Shown: piece after piece, positions 1-5,857 of the stretch
Numbering within the stretch: the first letter of the stretch is position 1
How the letters are laid out: every line of letters begins with the position of its first letter
Assembly (NCBI GenBank): GCA_016780605.1
Contig: JADHLS010000288.1
Span: 1 to 6,717 of the forward strand
Length of the DNA stretch: 6,717 nt
From: Reyranella sp.
GTDB taxonomy: Bacteria; Pseudomonadota; Alphaproteobacteria; Reyranellales; Reyranellaceae
Direction: 5' to 3'
Program-made: the position numbers and the translations under genes
Notes under the pieces: generated by a model
What the model saw: the letters and a program-made list of their open reading frames with translations, nothing else
Told to the model about the DNA's origin: nothing
Databases searched by the model: none

Positions 1-90
1 GACGCAGAAGATGCGGCGCACCGGGAACAGATCGCTGGTCCCATTGACCGGCACGCCGACGGTCGACGGCGGCGTCACGACATAAGCCAT
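1..90 (-). CDS. Fumarylacetoacetate hydrolase family protein, N-terminal fragment
   Basis: Only the first 30 codons are present; the gene continues beyond the left edge of the window. The minus-strand reading starts MAYVVTPPSTVGVPV and ends FPVRRIFCV. The last stretch resembles the start of many FAA-hydrolase-family proteins, where R-I-(F/Y)-C-V-G-R-N-Y opens the catalytic fold. Family members are metal-dependent hydrolases, decarboxylases or isomerases acting on C-C bonds of 2-oxo or acylpyruvate-type compounds, and are often annotated as fumarylpyruvate hydrolase or 2-hydroxyhepta-2,4-diene-1,7-dioate isomerase. The catalytic acidic residues lie outside the window, so no substrate can be assigned. 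The ATG start is supported by a GGGAGA ribosome-binding site five bases upstream. It diverges from the YkuD-family gene. The family call rests on a short N-terminal match. Confidence 0.72.
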   Translation of the reverse strand, partial: MAYVVTPPSTVGVPVNGTSDLFPVRRIFCV

Positions 91-95
91 CGCTT

Positions 96-101
96 TCTCC
101 C
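96..101 (-). promoter_or_regulatory. Ribosome binding site of the FAA-hydrolase-family gene
   Basis: On the minus strand GGGAGA lies five bases before the ATG at 90-88. This is a good Shine-Dalgarno match and fixes the start of the truncated gene. Confidence 0.6.
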
Positions 102-114
102 AAAAGAGCGAGCC

Positions 115-143
115 TTTATGAAGAGCGGCGGAGTTTTAGGCAA
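115..143 (-). promoter_or_regulatory. Candidate sigma70-type promoter for the FAA-hydrolase-family gene
   Basis: On the minus strand a -35 TTGCCT (143-138) and a -10 CATAAA (120-115) are separated by exactly 17 bases. Each matches four of six consensus positions. Transcription would begin near 108, giving a leader of about 18 bases that contains the GGGAGA ribosome-binding site. The -35 box touches the ATG of the divergent YkuD-family gene, so the two genes could affect each other's expression. This rests on consensus matching only. Confidence 0.35.
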
Positions 144-763
144 TGTCCGACACCCCTGTCCCCGGCGACGTTCTGACCGTTCAGGTCGATTCCGCCGACA
201 GCTCGCTGGGCTGGGCCTCCCTAGGCGCCCGGCGCTGGCGCTGCACTGTGGGTGCAGGCGGCGTGCGGGAGGACAAGGTCGAGGGCGATGCCGCCACGCC
301 GGCCGGGTCGTACCCCTTGCGCCACATCTATTTCCGCAACGACCGGCTTGTCCTGCCCAAGGTCCGCCTGCCGGCTCGACCGATCGCAGAGCATGACGGC
401 TGGTGCGACGACCCGCGCTCGCAGACCTACAACAAGCTGGTCCGCATCCCCAACGACTGGAGCCACGAGAAGATGTGGCGCGAGGACGGGCTGTACGATC
501 TCGTCGTCGTGGTCGGCTACAACGACGATCCGCCCGAAGGCGAATGGGGCAGCGCGATCTTCCTGCACATCGCGAAAGACGATTATTCGTCGACCCAGGG
601 CTGCGTCGCCTTCAGGCGCGAGGACCTTTTGGAGCTGGTGACGCTGATAGGTCCCGAGACGCGGATCAACGTGCACTCGATTCCCGCCAGCGAGACCGTG
701 CCGGCCGCCAACGACGACGACGTCATGAAACAGTTCGAGGATTTCGACGAACAGGATTGGTAA
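143..763 (+). CDS. L,D-transpeptidase (YkuD-fold) family protein, no signal peptide
   Basis: A 206-residue protein with the YkuD/ErfK catalytic signature (PF03734 type, COG3786-like). His142 in FLHIA is followed by STQGC at 150-154, giving the His ... (S/T)-x-G-C pattern with Cys154 as the expected nucleophile. Conserved blocks precede it: TPAGSYPL (about 52-59), DGWCDDP (85-91), and NKLVRIP with SHEKMWR in the acyl-acceptor region. L,D-transpeptidases cross-link peptidoglycan stems or attach partners to meso-diaminopimelate. This protein has no N-terminal signal peptide or membrane segment, so export is not evident and its location is uncertain. The last 20 residues are unusually acidic and end in DEQDW. 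The start at 143 has only weak ribosome-binding signals (GGAG at 130-133). The next gene, hrcA, converges on it across a hairpin element. The fold is well supported; activity and substrate are inferred. Confidence 0.85.
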   Translation: MSDTPVPGDVLTVQVDSADSSLGWASLGARRWRCTVGAGGVREDKVEGDAATPAGSYPLRHIYFRNDRLVLPKVRLPARPIAEHDGWCDDPRSQTYNKLVRIPNDWSHEKMWREDGLYDLVVVVGYNDDPPEGEWGSAIFLHIAKDDYSSTQGCVAFRREDLLELVTLIGPETRINVHSIPASETVPAANDDDVMKQFEDFDEQDW

Positions 764-765
764 CG

Positions 766-807
766 GCCCGCTACGCGGGCACCTCCCCTGCGCTTCGCGC
801 AGGGAGG
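766..807. repeat. Tandem palindromic hairpins at a convergent gene junction (REP-like, possible bidirectional terminator)
   Basis: Two adjacent inverted repeats fill most of the gap between the YkuD-family gene and hrcA. The first is GCCCGC (766-771), loop TAC, GCGGGC (775-780). The second pairs 782-793 with 797-807 around loop TTC, an 11-base-pair stem with one bulged C. Neither is followed by a T-tract on either strand, so these are not classic intrinsic terminators. The two-palindrome layout and the TTC-loop GC stem resemble dispersed extragenic palindromes of GC-rich Proteobacteria. Whether this one is repeated elsewhere cannot be judged from one window. Confidence 0.6.
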
Positions 808-818
808 AAGGCTTTCAA

Positions 819-1922
819 TCAACCGACCACCCGACCGATCGTGCGCGCCGTGTAGTCGACCAGCGGGATGATGCGGGCGTAGTTCAGCCGCGTCGGACCG
901 ATGACGCCGATGGCGCCCAGGATGCGCTCCTGCGAATCGCGGAACGGCGCCACCACCATCGAGCAGCCGGTGTTGGCGAACAGCGGGTTGTCGGCGCCGA
1001 TGAAGATCTGCACCCCCGAAGCGGTGTTGGCGAGCTCGAGCAGGCGCGCGAAGCTCTCGCCCTGCTCCAGCGCATCGAACAGCGTGCGCACACGCTCGAG
1101 ATCCTCGATGGCCGTGATGTCCTCGAGAAGCCGTGCCTGACCGCGCACGATCAGCGCGCTGCCCGGCTCGCCAGCCCAGGTCGCCATGCCCGATTCGATC
1201 ACCCGTGCGGTGAGTTCGTCGAGCTCGGCGCGCTTCAACTTGATGTCCTCGAGGATCGTGCGGCGTGCCTCCTCGATGGTGCGGCCGATCAGGCGCGCGT
1301 TGAGATAGTTGCTGGCCTCGACCAGCGCCGATGGCGGCATGCCCGGCGGCGTGTCGATCACGCGATTCTCGACATGGCCCGACTGCGTCACCGTCACGAC
1401 CAAGGCGCGGCCGGGACCGAGATTGACGAACTCGATGTGCTTCAGCGGCTGCTCGGTCTTGGGCGCCATCACGACGCCGGCGCAACGCGACAGGCCGGAG
1501 AGCAGCGTGGTCGCCTGCTCCAGCGCCTCGGTGACGGAGCGGCCGATGGTGGCGCAGCGCGCCTCGATGCTCTCGCGCTCCTCCGGCGAGAGGTTGCCGA
1601 CCTCGAGCAGACCGTTCACGAACAGGCGCAGCCCGGCGTCGGTCGGCAGGCGGCCGGCCGAGGTGTGGGGCGCGTAGAGCAGGCCGAGATCCTGCAGGTC
1701 TGCCATGATGTTGCGGATGGTGGCGGGTGACAGGGTCTCGGTGAGCTTGCGCGTCAGCGCCCGCGAGCCCACCGGCTCGCCGGTCTCGACGTAGCCCTCG
1801 ACGACGAGCCGCAGCACCTCGCGGGCACGCTCGTTCAGCTCGGCGAGCGACGCCGTCTGTCGCGGGCCCAGTGGGAGGTCGCTCAGGACGCCTCGAACCG
1901 GACCGATCCGATGAATCGCCAT
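819..1922 (-). CDS. hrcA: Heat-inducible transcriptional repressor HrcA
   Basis: A 367-residue protein matching HrcA along its full length. Residues about 27-100 form the winged-helix DNA-binding domain, with ELNERAREVL, ETGEPVGSR, SPATIRNIMADL and the wing segment TSAGRLPTDAG. The middle and end form the GAF-like ligand/dimerisation domain, including GVIGPTRLNYARIIPLVDY (339-357), diagnostic of the family. HrcA dimers bind CIRCE operators upstream of groESL and sometimes dnaK operons, and need GroEL to stay folded, so heat stress releases repression. ATG at 1922-1920 is the only ATG, GTG or TTG in frame between the upstream in-frame stop and the DNA-binding domain, yet no Shine-Dalgarno precedes it. 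No CIRCE operator is visible here. The grpE gene, which often follows hrcA in alphaproteobacteria, is absent: the next gene converges instead. A strong promoter-like pair lies directly upstream. Confidence 0.96.
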   Translation of the reverse strand: MAIHRIGPVRGVLSDLPLGPRQTASLAELNERAREVLRLVVEGYVETGEPVGSRALTRKLTETLSPATIRNIMADLQDLGLLYAPHTSAGRLPTDAGLRLFVNGLLEVGNLSPEERESIEARCATIGRSVTEALEQATTLLSGLSRCAGVVMAPKTEQPLKHIEFVNLGPGRALVVTVTQSGHVENRVIDTPPGMPPSALVEASNYLNARLIGRTIEEARRTILEDIKLKRAELDELTARVIESGMATWAGEPGSALIVRGQARLLEDITAIEDLERVRTLFDALEQGESFARLLELANTASGVQIFIGADNPLFANTGCSMVVAPFRDSQERILGAIGVIGPTRLNYARIIPLVDYTARTIGRVVG

Positions 1923-1928
1923 GGAAAA

Positions 1929-1957
1929 AATGTAGGTAGTGCAAGGGGTCCGGTCAA
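1929..1957 (-). promoter_or_regulatory. Predicted sigma70-type promoter of hrcA giving a leaderless mRNA
   Basis: On the minus strand -35 TTGACC (1957-1952, five of six consensus bases) and -10 TACATT (1934-1929, four of six) are separated by exactly 17 bases. Counting seven bases past the -10 box puts the expected start site at about 1922, the A of the hrcA ATG. The mRNA would therefore have essentially no 5' leader, which agrees with the missing ribosome-binding site. This is the best promoter match in the window, but it is by eye only. Confidence 0.6.
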
Positions 1958-2043
1958 CGCGGCCCCAAGGGATAGCTGGATTTGGCGAGCCCGCGGCGCT
2001 ACACCGGCCGGCCGCTTTCAGCCCGTTACGCTCTGCCTTATTC

Positions 2044-2048
2044 AGGAG
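2044..2048 (+). promoter_or_regulatory. Ribosome binding site of rph
   Basis: AGGAG lies five bases before the ATG at 2054. It selects that start over an in-frame TTG at 1982, which would add 24 residues foreign to RNase PH. No convincing promoter for this operon was found in the 131-base divergent spacer. Confidence 0.8.
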
Positions 2049-2053
2049 AAATC

Positions 2054-2773
2054 ATGCGCCCTTCCGGCCGCGCCCCCGACCAGCTCCGCCCGGTGTCCCT
2101 CGAACCGGGTTTCTCGCGCCATGCCGAAGGGTCGTGCCTGGTGAAGTTCGGCGACACCCATGTGCTGTGTACCGCCTCGGTCGACGAGCGCGTGCCGCCC
2201 TGGATGCGCAACACCGGCCGCGGCTGGGTGACGGCGGAATACGGCATGCTGCCGCGCTCGACCCATACCCGCACCGACCGTGAGGCCGCGCGCGGCAAGC
2301 AATCGGGCCGCACCCAGGAGATCCAGCGCCTGATCGGCCGTTCGCTGCGCGCCGTGGTCGACCTTGCCGCCATGGGCGAGCGGCAGATCAACATCGACTG
2401 CGACGTCTTGCAGGCCGACGGCGGCACCCGTACCGCCAGCATCACCGGCTCCTGGGTGGCGCTGCACTTCGCCTTCGAGCGCCTGATCAAGGAAGGCAAG
2501 CTCACCACCAGCCCGATCACCGGCCAGGTCGCCGCCGTGTCGTGCGGCCTGTGGGAGGGCACGCCGGTGCTCGATCTCGACTATCCCGAGGATTCCAAGG
2601 CGCAGGCCGACGCCAACTTCGTGCTGACCGGCTCGGGCGGCATCGTCGAGGTCCAGGGCACTGCCGAGGACAAGCCCTTCAGCGAGCCGGAATTCATCGC
2701 CCTGCTCGAGCTCGCCAAGAAAGGCATCGGCGAGCTGACGCGGCTGCAGCGGCTCGCCATCGGCAAATCGTAA
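2054..2773 (+). CDS. rph: Ribonuclease PH
   Basis: A 239-residue protein, matching the usual length of about 238. RNase PH is a phosphorolytic 3'-5' exoribonuclease. It trims nucleotides from the 3' ends of tRNA precursors and other RNAs, using phosphate to release nucleoside diphosphates, and works as a hexameric ring in the cytoplasm. Visible family features are the opening [29 protein letters not shown] (84-99, with Arg86), the phosphate-binding GTRT (124-127, Thr125/Arg126), and the acidic site [13 protein letters not shown] with Asp180 and Asp186. The catalytic and phosphate-binding positions look intact, unlike the frameshifted rph of E. coli K-12. It is the first gene of an operon: its TAA overlaps the rdgB ATG by one base. 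The rph-rdgB pairing is widespread in Proteobacteria. Confidence 0.97.
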   Translation: MRPSGRAPDQLRPVSLEPGFSRHAEGSCLVKFGDTHVLCTASVDERVPPWMRNTGRGWVTAEYGMLPRSTHTRTDREAARGKQSGRTQEIQRLIGRSLRAVVDLAAMGERQINIDCDVLQADGGTRTASITGSWVALHFAFERLIKEGKLTTSPITGQVAAVSCGLWEGTPVLDLDYPEDSKAQADANFVLTGSGGIVEVQGTAEDKPFSEPEFIALLELAKKGIGELTRLQRLAIGKS

Positions 2774-3387
2774 TGGCCCGCCACTTCGCCGGTCCCAAGC
2801 TGGTTGTGGCGACCCACAATCGCGGCAAGGCGGGCGAGATCCGCACCATGCTGGCGCCCTTCGGCGTGGAGATCGTGTCGGCCGGCGAGCTCGGGCTGCC
2901 GGTGCCGGAAGAGACAGGCATGACCTTCGAGGAGAATGCCACGCTGAAGGCCCTGGCCGCGACGCGCGCCAGCGGCCTGCCGGCGCTGGCCGACGATTCC
3001 GGCCTGAGCGTCGCAGCGCTCGATGGCCAGCCCGGCCTCTGCACCGCCGACTGGGAAGGCCCGACGCGCGACGCCATGGTGGGCATGAAGCGCATCCAGG
3101 ACGAGCTCGCCAAGCGCGGCGCGCCCGACACCGATGCGGCGCGAGCAGCCACCTTCCATTGCGTGCTGGCGCTCGCCTGGCCCGACGAGCACATCGAGAT
3201 GGTGCACGGCACGCTCGATGGCCGCATCGTCTGGCCGCCGCGCGGCACGGGCGGGCACGGCTACGATCCCTGCTTCCAGCCGAAAGGCGACACGCGCACG
3301 ACGGCGGAGATGAGCGACGCCGAGAAGAACGCCATCAGCCATCGCGGTCGCGCCTTCCGCATGCTCGTGGAGGCCTGCTTCAAATGA
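2773..3387 (+). CDS. rdgB: RdgB/HAM1 family non-canonical purine NTP pyrophosphatase (dITP/XTP pyrophosphatase)
   Basis: A 204-residue enzyme that hydrolyses dITP, ITP and XTP to monophosphates plus pyrophosphate, keeping deaminated purines out of DNA and RNA. All family blocks are present: ATHNRGKAGEI (13-23) for triphosphate binding, FEENATLKA (52-60), ADDSGLSV (73-80) with the catalytic Asp pair 74/75, GGHGYDPCF (160-168) for base recognition, and EKNAISHR (184-191). The block after DGQPG reads LCTADW where many homologues have (I/V)YSARW; this position is variable in the family, so I do not read it as inactivation. The start is the ATG of TAATG, overlapping the rph stop by one base, with no clear ribosome-binding site of its own. 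Translation is therefore probably coupled to rph. A longer upstream reading in this frame overlaps rph and is not family-like. Confidence 0.96.
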   Translation: MARHFAGPKLVVATHNRGKAGEIRTMLAPFGVEIVSAGELGLPVPEETGMTFEENATLKALAATRASGLPALADDSGLSVAALDGQPGLCTADWEGPTRDAMVGMKRIQDELAKRGAPDTDAARAATFHCVLALAWPDEHIEMVHGTLDGRIVWPPRGTGGHGYDPCFQPKGDTRTTAEMSDAEKNAISHRGRAFRMLVEACFK

Positions 3388-4535
3388 CGTCGCCATTGGG
3401 CGTCTACGTTCATTGGCCGTTCTGCAAGTCGAAGTGTCCTTACTGTGACTTCAACTCCCATGTTCGCGACGGCATCGATCAGGCCCGCTGGCGCAACGCG
3501 CTGCTCAGGGAATTGGAGCACGCCGCCCGTGAAGCGCCGGACCGGCGGGTCGAGACCATGTTCTTTGGCGGCGGCACGCCGTCGCTGATGGAGCCCGAAA
3601 CGGTGGCCGCGATCATTGCGCACACCAGGGTGCTGTGGGACACGGCCGACGATCTCGAGATCACGCTCGAAGCCAATCCGACCTCGGTCGAAGCCGGGCG
3701 CTTCGCCGCGCTGTCCGACGCCGGCGTCAACCGCGCGTCGCTGGGCGTGCAGGCGCTCGATGCGGCATCTCTCCGCTTCCTCGGGCGCGAGCACTCCGCC
3801 GACGAGGCGATCGAGGCCATCGCCACGGCGCGCCGCCACTTCGCGCGCCATTCCTTCGACCTGATCTATGCCCGGCCCGGCCAGACGTCGGAAACGTGGG
3901 CGGCCGAGCTCGAACGAGCGCTCGGGCTCGCGGGCGAACACCTGTCGCTCTATCAGCTCGCCATCGAGCGCGGCACGCGGTTCTTCGCCGATCACGCCCG
4001 TGGCGTCTTCACCCTGCCGAGCGAGGACCAGGCGGCGGCGATGTTCGAGCTGACCCAGGCGCGTCTCACCGAAGCCGGGCTGCCGGCCTACGAGATTTCC
4101 AACCATGCCCGGCCCGGGGCTGCCTGCCGCCATAATTTGATCTATTGGCGGTATCAGGATTACGTCGGCGTCGGACCGGGAGCGCATGGTCGATTCGCCG
4201 AGGGTGCCGTGAAGCGGGCTACCCGCCGGGCGAGCGGGCCGGAGGCCTGGCTGGAGCTGGTCGAGCGGGACGGACACGGCACCGCCGAGACGAGCCTTGT
4301 GACCGGGCAGGACATGGTGGAGGAGGCATTGATGATGGGACTGCGGCTGGCCGACGGCATCGACCGGGCCCTGTTCGCGTCCCTGACCGGCGCTGATCCC
4401 GTTGCGGCCGTGGGCGAGCGCAAGCTCGCCCCCCTGGTGGCGGCAGGCTACCTCGAGGTCGACGCGAACCATCTCGTCGCGACGCCGGCCGGGCGGCAGC
4501 GGCTGAATGCCGTGCTGGAGCGGCTGATCGCATGA
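3384..4535 (+). CDS. hemW: Radical SAM haem chaperone HemW (HemN-like)
   Basis: A 383-residue protein close to the 378 of E. coli HemW. Residues 14-21 carry the radical-SAM cluster motif C-x3-C-x2-C (Cys14, Cys18, Cys21) followed by DFNSH, the HemW version. True coproporphyrinogen dehydrogenase HemN has a further cysteine after this motif. Other blocks are FFGGGTPSLM (60-69) for SAM binding, LEANP (95-99), LGVQALD (120-126), YEISNHARPG (236-245) and CRHNLIYW (248-255), then a C-terminal HemN_C domain. HemW binds haem and an iron-sulfur cluster and is thought to deliver haem to respiratory enzymes; many homologues are mislabelled as coproporphyrinogen III oxidase. The ATG overlaps the rdgB stop as ATGA, and GGAGG lies ten bases upstream. 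The rdgB-hemW order is a common proteobacterial arrangement. Confidence 0.96.
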   Translation: MTSPLGVYVHWPFCKSKCPYCDFNSHVRDGIDQARWRNALLRELEHAAREAPDRRVETMFFGGGTPSLMEPETVAAIIAHTRVLWDTADDLEITLEANPTSVEAGRFAALSDAGVNRASLGVQALDAASLRFLGREHSADEAIEAIATARRHFARHSFDLIYARPGQTSETWAAELERALGLAGEHLSLYQLAIERGTRFFADHARGVFTLPSEDQAAAMFELTQARLTEAGLPAYEISNHARPGAACRHNLIYWRYQDYVGVGPGAHGRFAEGAVKRATRRASGPEAWLELVERDGHGTAETSLVTGQDMVEEALMMGLRLADGIDRALFASLTGADPVAAVGERKLAPLVAAGYLEVDANHLVATPAGRQRLNAVLERLIA

Positions 4536-5365
4536 GGTTCCCGATCGCCCTTCTGGTGCTGTTCGCCGTGGCCGGCGGGGCAGCGCTCGCCCAGCAGGCG
4601 CCGGCGCCTAAACCCGCGGCGAAGCCCCCGGCGGCGGCCAAGCCCACGTCGAAGTTCCCGCCGCCCGCCTTCAAGATCACGGTGGCGACCGAGGCGGCCT
4701 ATCCGCCGTTCAACTACCTCGACCGCAAGGGCATGCCCGCCGGGTTCGAGATGGAGCTGGCCCAGGACGCCTGCCAGCGCATGAAAGCCGAGTGCGAGTT
4801 CGTTGCGCTCAAGTGGGACGACCTGATTCCCGGCCTGATCGACAAGAAGTTCGACGTCATCATGTCGTCGATGGAAGTGACCAGCGAGCGACGCAAGCGC
4901 ATGGGGCTGTCGCGCCGCTATTATCTCTCGCCGGGCGCCTTCATCGCCGCCAAGGGCGCGCCGTTCGACGGGCCGCCCTCGCTGTTGCGCAACAAGCGCA
5001 TCGGCATCCAGAAGGATTCGACGCACGCCGACTGGGCCGACAAGAGCTTCCGCCGTTCCGCCCAGCTCAAGCGCTACAACACCATCGCCGAGGCGCTGGA
5101 CGCGCTCGCCAAGAACGAGGTCGACGCGGTGTTCGGCGACAAGGCGCAGCTCTGGCTGTGGAGCCAGAAGCCGGAAGGCAAGTGCTGCGAGATCGTCGGC
5201 CAGGACATCAAGGACAACCAGACGCTGGGCCTCGGAGTCACCGCCGGCCTGCGCAAGGAAGACGCCAAGCTGCGCGACGCGCTGAACAAGGCGTTCGGCG
5301 AGATGATGTCCGACGGGACCTACAAGAAGATCAACGACAAGTACTTCCCGTTCCCGCTCAACTAA
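4532..5365 (+). CDS. Periplasmic amino-acid-type solute-binding protein (SBP_bac_3 family), orphan
   Basis: A 277-residue exported protein. Residues 1-20 form a Sec signal peptide, with cleavage expected after ALA at 20. A Pro/Ala/Lys-rich linker follows (about 21-46), then an SBP_bac_3 domain to the C terminus. It resembles the HisJ/LAO group. TEAAYPPFNYLD (53-64) opens lobe 1. Cys81 and Cys88 match the lobe-1 disulfide spacing of HisJ. SSMEVTSER (112-120) places Arg120 at the residue that binds the ligand carboxylate, and VDAVFGD (197-203) places Asp203 at the residue that binds the amino group. Glu115 replaces a serine of LAO, so the ligand could differ. It would feed an ABC importer in the inner membrane, but no permease or ATPase gene is nearby. 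The ATG overlaps the hemW stop as ATGA, so it is probably expressed with hemW. The ligand is unknown. Confidence 0.9.
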   Translation: MRFPIALLVLFAVAGGAALAQQAPAPKPAAKPPAAAKPTSKFPPPAFKITVATEAAYPPFNYLDRKGMPAGFEMELAQDACQRMKAECEFVALKWDDLIPGLIDKKFDVIMSSMEVTSERRKRMGLSRRYYLSPGAFIAAKGAPFDGPPSLLRNKRIGIQKDSTHADWADKSFRRSAQLKRYNTIAEALDALAKNEVDAVFGDKAQLWLWSQKPEGKCCEIVGQDIKDNQTLGLGVTAGLRKEDAKLRDALNKAFGEMMSDGTYKKINDKYFPFPLN

Positions 5366-5370
5366 GTCTT

Positions 5371-5407
5371 TGCTGGGAGCACGGACCTCCAGGTCCGCGC
5401 TCCGGCA
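5371..5407. repeat. Long imperfect hairpin at a convergent junction (possible bidirectional terminator or REP-like element)
   Basis: GGAGC (5376-5380) and CGGACCT (5382-5388) pair with AGGTCCG (5391-5397) and GCTCC (5399-5403), with a single A-C mismatch. TGC at 5371-5373 can also pair with GCA at 5405-5407. The structure begins five bases after the binding-protein stop and ends three bases before the end of hspQ, so it fills the gap. It lacks a T-tract. GC-rich palindromes of this kind are often dispersed repeats, but copy number cannot be judged here. Confidence 0.6.
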
Positions 5408-5410
5408 AGG

Positions 5411-5779
5411 TCAGTGAAGCGCGCGGGCTCGGGAGATGTAGTGGCCGCGCTTCAGTTCCTTGAAGAACTGCGGCACCTGCGGATGCGACACCGGCTTGCC
5501 GGTGTCGTCGGGCAGCAGGTTCTGCTCGGAGACGTAGGCCACATAGGTGGTCTGCGCGTTCTCGGCGAGCAGATGATAAAAGGGCTGATCGCGGCGCGGC
5601 CGGACTTCCTCCGGGATCGCGGCCAGCCATTCCTCGGTGTTGGCGAACACCGGGTCGACATCGAAAATGACGCCGCGGAACGGGTAGATACGATGCTTCA
5701 CCACCTGGCCTATGGCGAACTTCGCCTTGCGCATGGGCGGCGGGACAATCGCGTGGGCAGCTTGATTTTCGATTTCCAT
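5411..5779 (-). CDS. hspQ: Heat shock protein HspQ (YccV-like, hemimethylated-DNA-binding domain family)
   Basis: A 122-residue protein from ATG 5779, or 107 residues from the in-frame ATG at 5734. The core AKFAIGQVVKHR, FRGVIFDVDPVFANTEEW, DQPFYHLLAEN and YVAYVSEQNLLPDD is a full-length HspQ match; E. coli HspQ has 105 residues. HspQ is a small cytosolic heat-shock protein. It was first described as binding hemimethylated oriC DNA, and later in Yersinia as both a substrate and a specificity-enhancing factor of Lon protease. The longer start adds MEIENQAAHAIVPPP, has a GGAG 13 bases upstream and sits behind a candidate promoter. The shorter start gives the typical family length but is preceded only by C-rich sequence with no ribosome-binding site. 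I prefer 5779 but am unsure. The gene converges with the binding-protein gene across a hairpin. Confidence 0.93.
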   Translation of the reverse strand: MEIENQAAHAIVPPPMRKAKFAIGQVVKHRIYPFRGVIFDVDPVFANTEEWLAAIPEEVRPRRDQPFYHLLAENAQTTYVAYVSEQNLLPDDTGKPVSHPQVPQFFKELKRGHYISRARALH

Positions 5780-5821
5780 GACTAAAGTATTGCTCCGAAC
5801 CGCGCCGCAGGCAACGCAGAC

Positions 5822-5851
5822 AAATCGGCGAATTGACGGGCGGCGTGCAAG
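5822..5851 (-). promoter_or_regulatory. Candidate heat-shock-like promoter of hspQ
   Basis: On the minus strand CTTGCAC (5851-5845) is followed, 17 bases after TTGCAC, by CGATTT (5827-5822). CTTG is the conserved part of the RpoH -35 box in alphaproteobacteria, and CGATTT is a partial match to the RpoH -10 (CCATnT type). Transcription would start near 5815, giving a leader of about 36 bases to the ATG at 5779. The known heat induction of hspQ in enterobacteria makes RpoH plausible, but the match is moderate. Confidence 0.28.
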
Positions 5852-5857
5852 AAAATG

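Noticed and set aside
118..396. A 92-codon plus-strand reading beginning before the YkuD-family gene
   Set aside because: Out of frame with the YkuD gene and Arg/Gly-rich, without recognisable features.
583..1944. A 453-codon minus-strand reading overlapping hrcA and the end of the YkuD-family gene
   Set aside because: It is an Arg/Ala/Gly-rich frame-shifted shadow of hrcA with no family signature; the hrcA frame matches its family from end to end.
1982..2053. An in-frame TTG start that would lengthen RNase PH by 24 residues
   Set aside because: The ATG at 2054 has a good AGGAG site and gives the normal family length and N-terminus.
1923..2053. CIRCE operator or rph promoter in the hrcA/rph spacer
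   Set aside because: No TTAGCACTC/GAGTGCTAA pair is present, and no plus-strand -35/-10 pair with proper spacing was convincing, so neither was annotated.
3037..3060. Possible loss of an active-site arginine in RdgB (LCTADW instead of the usual YSARW)
   Set aside because: This position varies among intact homologues and all other catalytic and binding motifs are present, so inactivation is not supported.
3261..4472. A 403-codon minus-strand reading opposite hemW
   Set aside because: Long antisense readings are expected in GC-rich coding DNA; the composition is shadow-like and hemW fully explains the region.
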